Assembly: GCF_027627575.1 (NCBI RefSeq)
Contig: NZ_CP114065.1
Coordinates: 496,001-560,000 of the forward strand
Direction of reading: 5' to 3'
DNA from: Kribbella sp. CA-293567
GTDB lineage: Bacteria; Actinomycetota; Actinomycetes; Propionibacteriales; Kribbellaceae
DNA length: 64,000 nucleotides
Positions 24,893 to 32,411 of this stretch are shown here, one piece after another. Position numbers and translations under genes: made by a program. A model generated the notes under the pieces. The model had not been told where the DNA came from. It saw only the letters and a list, made by a program, of their open reading frames with translations, and did no database searches. Each line of letters opens with the position of its first letter. Position 1 is the stretch's first letter.

Positions 24893-26424
24893 CGCTGTTC
24901 GAAGCTGCCGAGGTGGACAAGCTGTTCCCGGGGGTCCGGGCGCTCGACGGGGTGACGCTGAAGCTCGAAGCGGGCTCCGTGCACGCGTTGCTCGGAGAGA
25001 ACGGCGCCGGCAAGTCGACGCTGATCAAGGTGATCACCGGGCTCTACAAGCCCGACGGCGGGCGGTTGCTGCTGGACGGCCAGGAGGTCGCTTTCGGGTC
25101 GCCGCACGAGTCGGCCTCGGCCGGGATCGGCGTGGTGCACCAGGAGCGCAACCTGATCCCGGGCTTCACGGTGGGCGAGAACATCCTGCTCCAGAAGCTG
25201 CCGACCTCCCGCGGGCTGGTGGATCGCGGGCGGATCAGGGCGGAGGCGTCGCGCTGGCTGGCCGAGCTCGACCTCGACCTCGATCCCGAGCTGCCGGTGA
25301 CGGAACTGTCCGTCGCGCAGGCGCAGTTGGTGGAGATCGCCAAGGCGCTGTCGGTGGAGAGCCGCGTGCTGCTGCTCGACGAGCCGACCGCCTCGATCAC
25401 GCCGAACGAGGCCGAGCGGCTGTTCCGGGCGGTCGAGAAACTGAAGAACGACGGGCGCGCGGTGCTGTTCGTCAGCCACAAGCTCGAAGAGGTCTTCCAG
25501 ATCTGCGACACCGTCACGGTACTGCGGGACGGGGCGTCGGTGCTGGAGTCGGGGGCGCTCGCCGACCTGACTCGTGACCAGGTCGTCGACCTGATGGTCG
25601 GTCGCGTGCACGAGGCGCTGACGCTGCCACCGCGGACCGTCGACCAGGCCGCCGCGCCGCTGCTGGAGCTGTCCGGCGTCAGTACCGCGACGGGTCACGC
25701 AGGGGTGGATCTGTCCGTCCGGCCCGGTGAGATCGTCGGGCTCTACGGGCTGGTCGGCGCCGGCCGGAGCGAGCTGGCGAAGGCGTTGCTGGGCCTCGAC
25801 CGGATCACGGCGGGCGAAGTCCGGGTGCGGGGTGAGGCGGTGCGGATCCGGAACGTGCGGGACGCGCTGAAGAACCACAAGATCGGCTACGTCACCGAGA
25901 ACCGCAAGGAGGAAGGCGTCTTCCTCGAGCAGTCGGTCGGCCGGAACATCGCGGTCACCGTCTGGGACAAGCTCGGCAAGCGACTCGCGGGGATCCCGGG
26001 GCTGGGCTTCGTGCCGAGAAAGGCGGAGGCCGCACTGGTCGCGGAGTACGTCGAGCAGCTCGGCATCCGGATCGCGTCCCCGGAGCAACTGGCCGGCACG
26101 CTGTCGGGTGGCAACCAGCAGAAGGTGTCGCTGGCCAAGTGGCTGGCCGCCAGGACCGAGATCCTGATCATCGACGAGCCGACGGTCGGGATCGACGTCC
26201 GGACCAAGGACGCCTTCCACACCCTGATCTGGGATCTGGCCGCGCACGGTCTCGCGATCCTGCTGATCACCTCGGATCTTCCGGAGATGATCACCCTGGC
26301 CGACCGGGTCGTGGTGATGCGCGACCACCGGGTTCGCGGTGAGGTCGGCAACGATCACGACTACCCCTCGATGAGCCAGCAGGTCATCCGCCTCATCCAC
26401 GCAGAAGGGCTGGAGCCGGTATGA
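24889..26424 (+). CDS. Sugar ABC transporter ATPase (RbsA/XylG type)
   Basis: A 511-aa double ATP-binding subunit. Domain 1 (about 1-240) has Walker A GENGAGKST, signature LSVAQAQLVEIAKAL and Walker B LLLDEPTAS; domain 2 (about 255-505) has the degenerate GLVGAGRSE, with LSGGNQQKVSLAKWL and ILIIDEPTVGID intact. This asymmetry is normal for monosaccharide ATPases. It powers import through the two upstream permeases and overlaps both adjacent genes by 4 bases. Confidence 0.93.
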   Translation: MTLFEAAEVDKLFPGVRALDGVTLKLEAGSVHALLGENGAGKSTLIKVITGLYKPDGGRLLLDGQEVAFGSPHESASAGIGVVHQERNLIPGFTVGENILLQKLPTSRGLVDRGRIRAEASRWLAELDLDLDPELPVTELSVAQAQLVEIAKALSVESRVLLLDEPTASITPNEAERLFRAVEKLKNDGRAVLFVSHKLEEVFQICDTVTVLRDGASVLESGALADLTRDQVVDLMVGRVHEALTLPPRTVDQAAAPLLELSGVSTATGHAGVDLSVRPGEIVGLYGLVGAGRSELAKALLGLDRITAGEVRVRGEAVRIRNVRDALKNHKIGYVTENRKEEGVFLEQSVGRNIAVTVWDKLGKRLAGIPGLGFVPRKAEAALVAEYVEQLGIRIASPEQLAGTLSGGNQQKVSLAKWLAARTEILIIDEPTVGIDVRTKDAFHTLIWDLAAHGLAILLITSDLPEMITLADRVVVMRDHRVRGEVGNDHDYPSMSQQVIRLIHAEGLEPV

Positions 26425-27266
26425 CCGGACGGGTCGACGCGCACCACCACATCTGGGATCTCAGCGTCCGGGAGCAGACCTGGATGGCCGGTCCGGAGCT
26501 GGATCCGGTCCGCCGGAGCTTCTCGATCGACGACCTCGCGCCGCAGGCCGCGGCGGCCGGCGTCACCGCAACCGTGCTGGTGCAGACGGTCGGCGTACCG
26601 GCCGAGACGCCGGAGTTCCTGGAAGTTGCCAATAGCAATGAGTTGGTGGCGGGAGTGGTCGGCTGGGTCGACCTCACCGCCGCCGGCGTCGCGGATGCGC
26701 TGGCGGAGCTGCGGGAGCGGCCGGACGGCGGTTGGCTGAAGGGCATCCGGCACCAGGTGCACGACGAACCGGACTCGCGATGGCTGTGTCGCGACGACGT
26801 GCGGGCCGGGCTCGCCGCCGTGGCCGAGGCAGGTCTCGTCTACGACCTGCTGACCAAGACGCCGCACCTGCCCGCCGCGCTGGAGACCGTACGGGCACTC
26901 CCGCAACTGTCCTTCGTGGTCGACCACATCTCGAAGCCGGTGATCGGCGCCGATCTGGAGCCGTGGGCCTCCGACCTCCGGGCGTTGGCAGCCCACCCCA
27001 ATGTCACCTGCAAGCTCTCCGGCCTGGTCACCGAGGCGTCCTGGACCGACTGGAAGGTCGCCGACCTCAAGCCCTACGTGGACGTAGTACTGGACGCCTT
27101 CGGTCCCGACCGGGTGATGTTCGGCTCCGACTGGCCCGTCTGCCTGCTGGCCGCCTCGTACGCCGAGGTCGTCGAAGCGGCAGAAGCCCTGACCTCCACC
27201 CTCGCGCCTGCCGAGCAAGAGGCGGTCTTCGGCGCCACCGCTCGCCGGGTCTACCGCCTGACCTGA
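26421..27266 (+). CDS. Amidohydrolase-2 family sugar lactonase (COG3618)
   Basis: A 281-aa TIM-barrel hydrolase. It has RVDAHHHIWD (HxH metal-type motif at the N-terminus), LKGIRHQVHDEPD, SFVVDHISKP and MFGSDWPVCLL (catalytic Asp). The COG3618 family includes L-fucono-1,5-lactonase, L-rhamnono-lactonase and 4-sulfomuconolactonase. Next to a fuconate-type dehydratase and a FAH hydrolase, an aldonolactonase role is most likely. It is last in the plus-strand operon, starting in an ATGA overlap. Confidence 0.87.
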   Translation: MTGRVDAHHHIWDLSVREQTWMAGPELDPVRRSFSIDDLAPQAAAAGVTATVLVQTVGVPAETPEFLEVANSNELVAGVVGWVDLTAAGVADALAELRERPDGGWLKGIRHQVHDEPDSRWLCRDDVRAGLAAVAEAGLVYDLLTKTPHLPAALETVRALPQLSFVVDHISKPVIGADLEPWASDLRALAAHPNVTCKLSGLVTEASWTDWKVADLKPYVDVVLDAFGPDRVMFGSDWPVCLLAASYAEVVEAAEALTSTLAPAEQEAVFGATARRVYRLT

Positions 27267-27270
27267 TCCA

Positions 27271-28323
27271 TCACCGCGGGAACTCCAGGCGTACGCCGAG
27301 CAGGCGGACCGGGCGCCGGAGCTCGAACTTCTCCAGAAGCACCAAGGCGGCCGCGGCAATCACCTCCGGATCCTGGGTGACCTCCGGCAGCTTGCGGCTC
27401 TTGATCGGGGTGTAGAACGACGTGAAGCGGAGCTTCACCGCGATCCGTTGCACGCTGCGGCCCTCGGCGACGACCTCCCGGGTGACCGCGACGGCGATCC
27501 GGCGGAGTTCGCGCTCGATCTCCTCGCGGGACTCCAGGTCGGTACTGAAGGTCTCCTCGTGGCTGCGGGAGACCGGTTCGCGGGGTACGTCGGTGACCTC
27601 GGTGTCGCCGAGGCCGCGACCGAGGGACAGGTACCAGGCACCCATCTTCGGACCGAAACGCTGGGTCAGTACGTCGAGGTCGGCCGCCGCGAGATCGGCA
27701 ACGGTGACGATCCCCAGGTCGTTCAGGTTCTGCGACATCCGGCTGCCGATTCCCCAGAGCTCGCGCACCGGGCGGTCGTGCATCACCTCGGCCCAGTTGA
27801 CCGCGGTCAGCCGGTAGATCCCCAGGCCGCTCCCACTGTCGCGCTTGCCGAAGCCGGTCGCGAGTTTCGCCCTGACCTTGTTGTCGCCGATCCCGATCGA
27901 GCAGGCCAGCCCGGTCCGTTCCAGCACGGCCGCGCGGAGCTCGCCGGCCAGTGCCTCCGGATCGTCGGTCGACGCACCGACGAAGCACTCGTCCCAGCCC
28001 CACACCTCGACGATCACCGGAAACGACCGCAGCGTGTCCATCACCTCGGCCGAAGCCGCGTCGTACGCCGCCGGGTCGCTCGGCAGGAAGACGGCCTCGG
28101 GGCACTTCTTGAACGCCGCCCGCAGCGGCATCCCCGAGTGCACGCCGAACTCCCGCGCCTCGTACGACGCCGTCGCGACCACCTGCCGTGCCTTCGTCGG
28201 ATCACCCGAGCCGCCGACCACGACCGGCAGCCCACGCAGCTCGGGCCGCCGCCGGATCTCCACGGCCGCGATGAACTGGTCCATGTCGACGTGCAGCAGC
28301 CACCAGCCGGATGCGGTGCTCAT
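27271..28323 (-). CDS. dinB: Y-family DNA polymerase (DinB/Pol IV) with altered steric gate
   Basis: A 350-aa translesion polymerase. The palm motif is LLHVDMDQFIAAVE (metal ligand D13), with the second acidic pair in VWGWDECFVG and GIGDNKVRAKLAT following; little-finger residues fill about 235-350. The steric-gate position, usually Phe or Tyr, is Ile18. It ends at LLGVRLEFPR with no C-terminal beta-clamp motif. Both traits resemble mycobacterial DinB2, which readily inserts ribonucleotides. The ATG at 28323 matches the family N-terminus. It converges on the lactonase gene with a 4-base gap. Confidence 0.9.
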   Translation of the reverse strand: MSTASGWWLLHVDMDQFIAAVEIRRRPELRGLPVVVGGSGDPTKARQVVATASYEAREFGVHSGMPLRAAFKKCPEAVFLPSDPAAYDAASAEVMDTLRSFPVIVEVWGWDECFVGASTDDPEALAGELRAAVLERTGLACSIGIGDNKVRAKLATGFGKRDSGSGLGIYRLTAVNWAEVMHDRPVRELWGIGSRMSQNLNDLGIVTVADLAAADLDVLTQRFGPKMGAWYLSLGRGLGDTEVTDVPREPVSRSHEETFSTDLESREEIERELRRIAVAVTREVVAEGRSVQRIAVKLRFTSFYTPIKSRKLPEVTQDPEVIAAAALVLLEKFELRRPVRLLGVRLEFPR

Positions 28324-28386
28324 GCCTCAGAGGTATCACAGCGGACCGGCAGGTCCTGGACTCCGCGCAGCTCGATTGTCGTGAAC

Positions 28387-28866
28387 TCAGAGAGCCTTGC
28401 GCATCTCCTGGGTGACGACGACGTAGCCGAGGGAGTCGTACAGGCTGATCGCGGCGGCGTTGTCACCGAAGACGTTCAGGGCGAGGTGTTCGTAACCGCG
28501 GCTACGGCACTCGTCCTCGCCGGCCAGCATGATCGAGCGGCCGTAGCCCTTGCCGCGCTGCTCGGGCAGCACCTCGAGCAGGTAGACGAACGGGATCGGC
28601 CGGTGCGTGCTGATCCACAGGGTGCCGACCGGCTCGTCCTCGTGCTGGGCCAGCCAGACCCACTGGTTCTCGGTGCGCCGCCCGGCCGGGAGCAGTTGCT
28701 CGAACTCCTGGGACGCAGTTTCCAGTGCTGTTGCGGGATCGAGCCCACGCGCCGGCCCGATGGCGCCCGCGTAGTCCTCGACGGAGTGCGCTCGCCAGAC
28801 AGTGAACTCGTCGTCGGTCATCGGCCGCAGGGTGACTGACGGAGGAGGTGTCTTCGGGCTGCTCAC
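28387..28866 (-). CDS. GNAT-family N-acetyltransferase
   Basis: A 159-aa acetyltransferase. The acetyl-CoA loop is EVLPEQRGKGYGRSIMLAGE (about residues 95-115), followed by HLALNVFGDNAAAISLYDSLGY, the canonical GNAT C-terminal motif. The acceptor substrate is unknown. The GTG at 28866 begins a methionine-serine-serine N-terminus. It is a single gene; the minus-strand gene at 28323 begins 64 bases beyond its stop. Confidence 0.85.
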   Translation of the reverse strand: MSSPKTPPPSVTLRPMTDDEFTVWRAHSVEDYAGAIGPARGLDPATALETASQEFEQLLPAGRRTENQWVWLAQHEDEPVGTLWISTHRPIPFVYLLEVLPEQRGKGYGRSIMLAGEDECRSRGYEHLALNVFGDNAAAISLYDSLGYVVVTQEMRKAL

Positions 28867-28930
28867 CCGGCGAAGATACCGCCTCGCGCGGTCCCGGGCC
28901 GGGCGAGGACGGCGGACGATGATCGCTCAA

Positions 28931-28948
28931 GGTCACGGATCGGTGACC
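28931..28948. promoter_or_regulatory. Inverted repeat upstream of the M6 protease gene
   Basis: GGTCAC (28931-28936) and GTGACC (28943-28948) form perfect 6-bp arms with a 6-base spacer, about 100 bases before the protease start; TAATCT follows at 28959, a possible -10. It may be an operator of the divergently placed genes. Confidence 0.35.
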
Positions 28949-29047
28949 CTGCGTGCGGTAATCTCGCACCGACTAGTTGCCTCCGGCTCCTGTCCGGTGC
29001 GGGGCCGCCGCTGCGCCGCCGGCGTCGGCGTATCCCCAGGAGGAAGT

Positions 29048-31432
29048 GTGCGCTTCGAACCCGCACGGACGACGGCCATCGGGGTCCTGAGTCTGGCGGT
29101 GCTGACCGGTGTCGGTCAGCTGCCGCAATCCGTCGCCGGACCGGCTCCGGCCGGCGGCGACGCCCCCAGCGGACCGGCCGCGGTCAGGGCCGGCTCGGAC
29201 GAACTCCCCAACCCGCTCGAGGACAAGCGTCGCGACCTGCGCGAGCGGGCCCTGGCCAACGTGCTGAACGGCTCGGCGAAGGTCGAGCAGCGGGGCGCCA
29301 GCAAGGTGGTCAAGGTCGGCCAGGAGGTGCAGCGCCCGGCGACCGACGGCCGGAGCAGGATCGCCGGGAAGCGCAAGGACCAGTACGTCGAACTGGCGCG
29401 CGAGAAGACCGACAAGATCTTCGTGATCCTGGCCGAGTTCGGCAACCAGCGGCACCCGGACTTCCCGGATCAGGACACCGACCCGGACACGCCCGGACCG
29501 ACGGTGTTCGACGGCCCGCTGCACAACGCCATCCCCCAGCCGGACCGGAGGACGGACAACTCCACCATCTGGCAGGCCGACTACTCGGCCGAGCACTATC
29601 GCCGGCTGTACTTCGGCAAAGGCGACTCGGTGAAGACGTACTACGAGAAGCAATCGTCCGGGCGGTACAGCGTCGACGGGCTGGTCTCCGACTGGGTGAA
29701 GGTGCCCTACAACGAGGCGCGGTACGGCCGGAGCAACGGCACCCCGTGCGCCGGCAACATCTGCGGCAACACCTGGAACCTGGTCAGCGACGCGGTGGCG
29801 CAGTGGGTCGAGGGCCAGCAGAGCAAGGGACAGAGCGCGGCGCAGATCGAGGCGACGCTGGCGTCGTACGACCGGTGGGACCGCTACGACTTCGATGCCG
29901 ATGGCAACTTCAATGAGCCGGACGGCTACATCGACCACTTCCAGATCGTGCACTCCGGTGGCGACCAGGCCGACGGCGATCCGCACCAGGCCGAGGACGC
30001 GATCTGGTCGCACCGCTGGTACGCCTTCGGCAACACCAGTTCCGGTCCGGCGGCGAACAAGCTCGGTGGCACCCAGATCGGCAGTACCGGGCTGTGGATC
30101 GGCGACTACACGATTCAGCCGGAGAACGGCGGGCTGAGCGTCTTCGCGCACGAGTACGGGCACGATCTCGGTCTGCCGGACCACTACGACACCTCCGGTA
30201 AGCCGAGCCAGAACCCGGTCAACTGGTGGAGCGTGATGGCGCAGTCCCGCTCCGGCGCCAAGGGCGACGTCGGCATCGGCACCATGCCGCAGGACCTCGG
30301 TACCTGGGACAAGATGCAGCTCGGCTGGCTCGACTACGAGAGGGTGCAGGCGGGTGAGACCAGGGTCGTCGACCTCGGTCCGCACGAGTACAACTCGAAG
30401 CGGGCGCAGGCCGTCGTGGTCGTGCTGCCGAAGAAGAAGGTGACCACGCGGCTCGTCGAGCCGGCCACCGGGACGAAGTCGTGGTGGAGCGGTACCGGCG
30501 ACAAACTGGCGAACACGCTCACCCGCAAGCTCACCCTCCCGGCGGGCAAGGCGTCGCTCGACTTCCAGGCGAACTGGACGATCGAGGACTGTGGTTCGGG
30601 CGCGTGCGACTACGCCTATGTCGAGGTGAACGACGGATCGGGCTGGCAGGCGATCGCCGGCAGCATCACCACGGCGGCCGAGGCGAACGGGATCGACGGT
30701 GACAGCAAGGGCTGGCGGCCGGCGAAGTTCGACCTGTCCGCGTTCGCGGGCAGGACGATCGACCTGCGGTTCCGGTACGCGACGGACGCGGCGACGCACG
30801 AGCTCGGGTTCTTCGCCGACGACATCAAACTGACCGCGGGCGGCAGGACCGTGCTCGACGACGGTGCGGAAAGCGGCGCGAACGGCTGGACCGTGACCGG
30901 GTTCCAGGCGCTCGGCAACTCGGTGACCAGGGAGTACGACAACTACTACCTGGCGTCGAACTACACCTACAACTCGTTCAACCGGTACCTGCAGTCCGGC
31001 CCGTACAACTTCGTCGGCGCCCCGCGGCCGAACTGGGTCGAGCACTTCCCGTACCAGGACGGCCTGCTGGTCTCCTACTGGGACACCTCGCAGGTGGACA
31101 ACGAGACCGCCGTCCACCCCGGCCAGGGACAATGGCTGCCGATCGACGCCAACCCCACCCCGCGGGTCCGGCTGGACGGCGCCTACTGGCGGAGCACCAT
31201 CCAGAGCTACGACTCGACCTTCGGACTGCAGCAGTCGGACTCGCTCGAGCTCACCGTGGCAGGCAAGGCGAACCCGGTGCCCGGCGCCGAGGCGGTCCGG
31301 ACCTTCGACGACCGCAACGAGTTCTGGAGCGCCAAGATCCCGTCGTACGGCGTGAAGGTGCCGCACGTGGGCGTGAAGATCCGGGTGGTCAGCCAGCAGG
31401 GCACGTCGATGCGGATCCTGGTTTCGAAGTAG
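29048..31432 (+). CDS. Secreted M6 metalloprotease (immune inhibitor A type)
   Basis: A 794-aa exported zinc protease. Residues 1-35 are a signal peptide. The propeptide-like region is followed by the M6 catalytic domain with zinc motif AHEYGHDLGLPDHYD (HExxH at about 368-372). After it come two beta-sandwich segments (for example LDFQANWTIEDCG, then ELGFFADDIKL) resembling MAM/VEG-type domains of immune inhibitor A. It degrades extracellular protein. The GTG at 29048 has an AGGAGGA site; the open frame upstream lacks homology. A large hairpin follows the stop. Confidence 0.92.
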   Translation: MRFEPARTTAIGVLSLAVLTGVGQLPQSVAGPAPAGGDAPSGPAAVRAGSDELPNPLEDKRRDLRERALANVLNGSAKVEQRGASKVVKVGQEVQRPATDGRSRIAGKRKDQYVELAREKTDKIFVILAEFGNQRHPDFPDQDTDPDTPGPTVFDGPLHNAIPQPDRRTDNSTIWQADYSAEHYRRLYFGKGDSVKTYYEKQSSGRYSVDGLVSDWVKVPYNEARYGRSNGTPCAGNICGNTWNLVSDAVAQWVEGQQSKGQSAAQIEATLASYDRWDRYDFDADGNFNEPDGYIDHFQIVHSGGDQADGDPHQAEDAIWSHRWYAFGNTSSGPAANKLGGTQIGSTGLWIGDYTIQPENGGLSVFAHEYGHDLGLPDHYDTSGKPSQNPVNWWSVMAQSRSGAKGDVGIGTMPQDLGTWDKMQLGWLDYERVQAGETRVVDLGPHEYNSKRAQAVVVVLPKKKVTTRLVEPATGTKSWWSGTGDKLANTLTRKLTLPAGKASLDFQANWTIEDCGSGACDYAYVEVNDGSGWQAIAGSITTAAEANGIDGDSKGWRPAKFDLSAFAGRTIDLRFRYATDAATHELGFFADDIKLTAGGRTVLDDGAESGANGWTVTGFQALGNSVTREYDNYYLASNYTYNSFNRYLQSGPYNFVGAPRPNWVEHFPYQDGLLVSYWDTSQVDNETAVHPGQGQWLPIDANPTPRVRLDGAYWRSTIQSYDSTFGLQQSDSLELTVAGKANPVPGAEAVRTFDDRNEFWSAKIPSYGVKVPHVGVKIRVVSQQGTSMRILVSK

Positions 31433-31450
31433 CACAGGTTTGGGTGCGGG

Positions 31451-31505
31451 TACCAGGTCGGGTGCCGACGGCTATGCAGACAGCCGTCCGGGACCCGACC
31501 AGGTA
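31451..31505 (+). terminator. Long hairpin after the protease gene
   Basis: GGTCGGGT (31456) pairs with ACCCGACC (31493), and inner segment CCGACGGCT pairs with AGCCGTC, around an 8-base loop; TACC/GGTA outer bases extend it. It lies 18 bases after the protease stop codon. Confidence 0.6.
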
Positions 31506-31556
31506 CGAGGTGTCTGTGATGGCTGAACTCCGACAGTTGCGGTTCGAGGCGGTCCG

Positions 31557-31868
31557 ATGAGGCGCAAACCGCCCGCCGGGGCGGTCACGAAAGCACCGGA
31601 AGGCCTGCCTTCCGCCCTGATCGAGAACTGGGAGTGGCAGGACCACGCCGCCTGCCAGGGGGTGAATCCCGAACTCTTCTTCGCTGCCGAGTCCGAGCGG
31701 GGGCTGCGAAAACGGGCCCGTGAACTGCTCGCCAAGTCGCTGTGCGGCACCTGTCCGGTCCGCCGCCAGTGCGCCGAGCACGCGGCGGTCGTCGGCGAGA
31801 TGTACGGCGTCTGGGGCGGCATCACCGAGGAAGAGCGTGAACCGGCCTTCCACGGCCGCCGCCACTAG
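31557..31868 (+). CDS. WhiB-family iron-sulfur regulator
   Basis: A 103-aa protein with the four conserved cysteines that hold a [4Fe-4S] cluster (Cys33 in HAACQG and LCGTCPVRRQC), the GVWGG turn (YGVWGGITEEER), and a short basic C-terminus. WhiB proteins bind sigma factor A or DNA and respond to NO or redox signals; they occur only in actinobacteria and their phages. The ATG at 31557 overlaps no other gene, and no clear ribosome site is visible. A shared terminator follows. Confidence 0.93.
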   Translation: MRRKPPAGAVTKAPEGLPSALIENWEWQDHAACQGVNPELFFAAESERGLRKRARELLAKSLCGTCPVRRQCAEHAAVVGEMYGVWGGITEEEREPAFHGRRH

Positions 31869-31900
31869 CCGCGGGGCAACCTCGGAGCTGAGCTCCGGGC

Positions 31901-31923
31901 GGCGTGCAGGCTCCCTGCACGCC
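31901..31923. terminator. Bidirectional terminator between whiB and zinc-ribbon gene
   Basis: GGCGTGCAGG (31901-31910) and CCTGCACGCC (31914-31923) form a perfect 10-bp stem with a 3-base loop between the two convergent genes. Confidence 0.75.
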
Positions 31924-31937
31924 GTCCGCGGCCGAGG

Positions 31938-32267
31938 TCAGTCGAAGAGCTCGTCGAAGAAGGACTTCTTCTTCTTGCGTTGCGGGTACTGCTGGTAGCG
32001 GTCGCGATCGTTGTCGTAGCGGCGCTTGTCCTCGTACCGCCGGTCGTCGTAGCGCTTCTCCTCGTAGCGAGGCTGCTGCGGGGCCGGCGCGGGTGGCTGC
32101 TGGACCGGCTGCGGTCCGTTGTACGCGATCTCGGCGTCGACGAGCTTCTCCAGCTCACCGCGGTCGAGGAAGATGCCGCGGCACTCGGTGCACTGGTCGA
32201 CGGTGACGCCGCTGCGCTCGTACGTTCTCATCGAGCCTCGGCACTTCGGGCAGGTCAGGGTCTCCAT
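31938..32267 (-). CDS. TFIIB-type zinc-ribbon protein
   Basis: A 109-aa protein. The N-terminal zinc ribbon shows CPKCRGSM and QCTECRGIFLDRGELEKLV, the zf-TFIIB signature. Residues 50-75 are Pro/Gln-rich, followed by a charged RYDDRRYEDKRRYDNDRDRY region and a lysine patch (RKKKKSFFDELFD). The function is unknown; such proteins may bind nucleic acid. The ATG at 32267 has no strong ribosome site. It is convergent with whiB and divergent from the AAA ATPase. Confidence 0.87.
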   Translation of the reverse strand: METLTCPKCRGSMRTYERSGVTVDQCTECRGIFLDRGELEKLVDAEIAYNGPQPVQQPPAPAPQQPRYEEKRYDDRRYEDKRRYDNDRDRYQQYPQRKKKKSFFDELFD

Positions 32268-32411
32268 TGAGCCACTCTAGGCGACGAAAAGGCCGGAACG
32301 CGGGGACTTCAGCGACTTCTCGGAAAGGTCGCCCGGCCGGGCGTGGCCGGCCGGTGACGCCGGTCGATGAGAAGATGCGGAGGCATTTTCGGTTCCGGCT
32401 GGAGGAGAGCG

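Noticed and set aside
25600..25900. Degenerate second ATP site in the sugar ATPase as a possible defect
   Set aside because: A GLVGAGRSE-type second Walker A is normal for RbsA/XylG-type ATPases.
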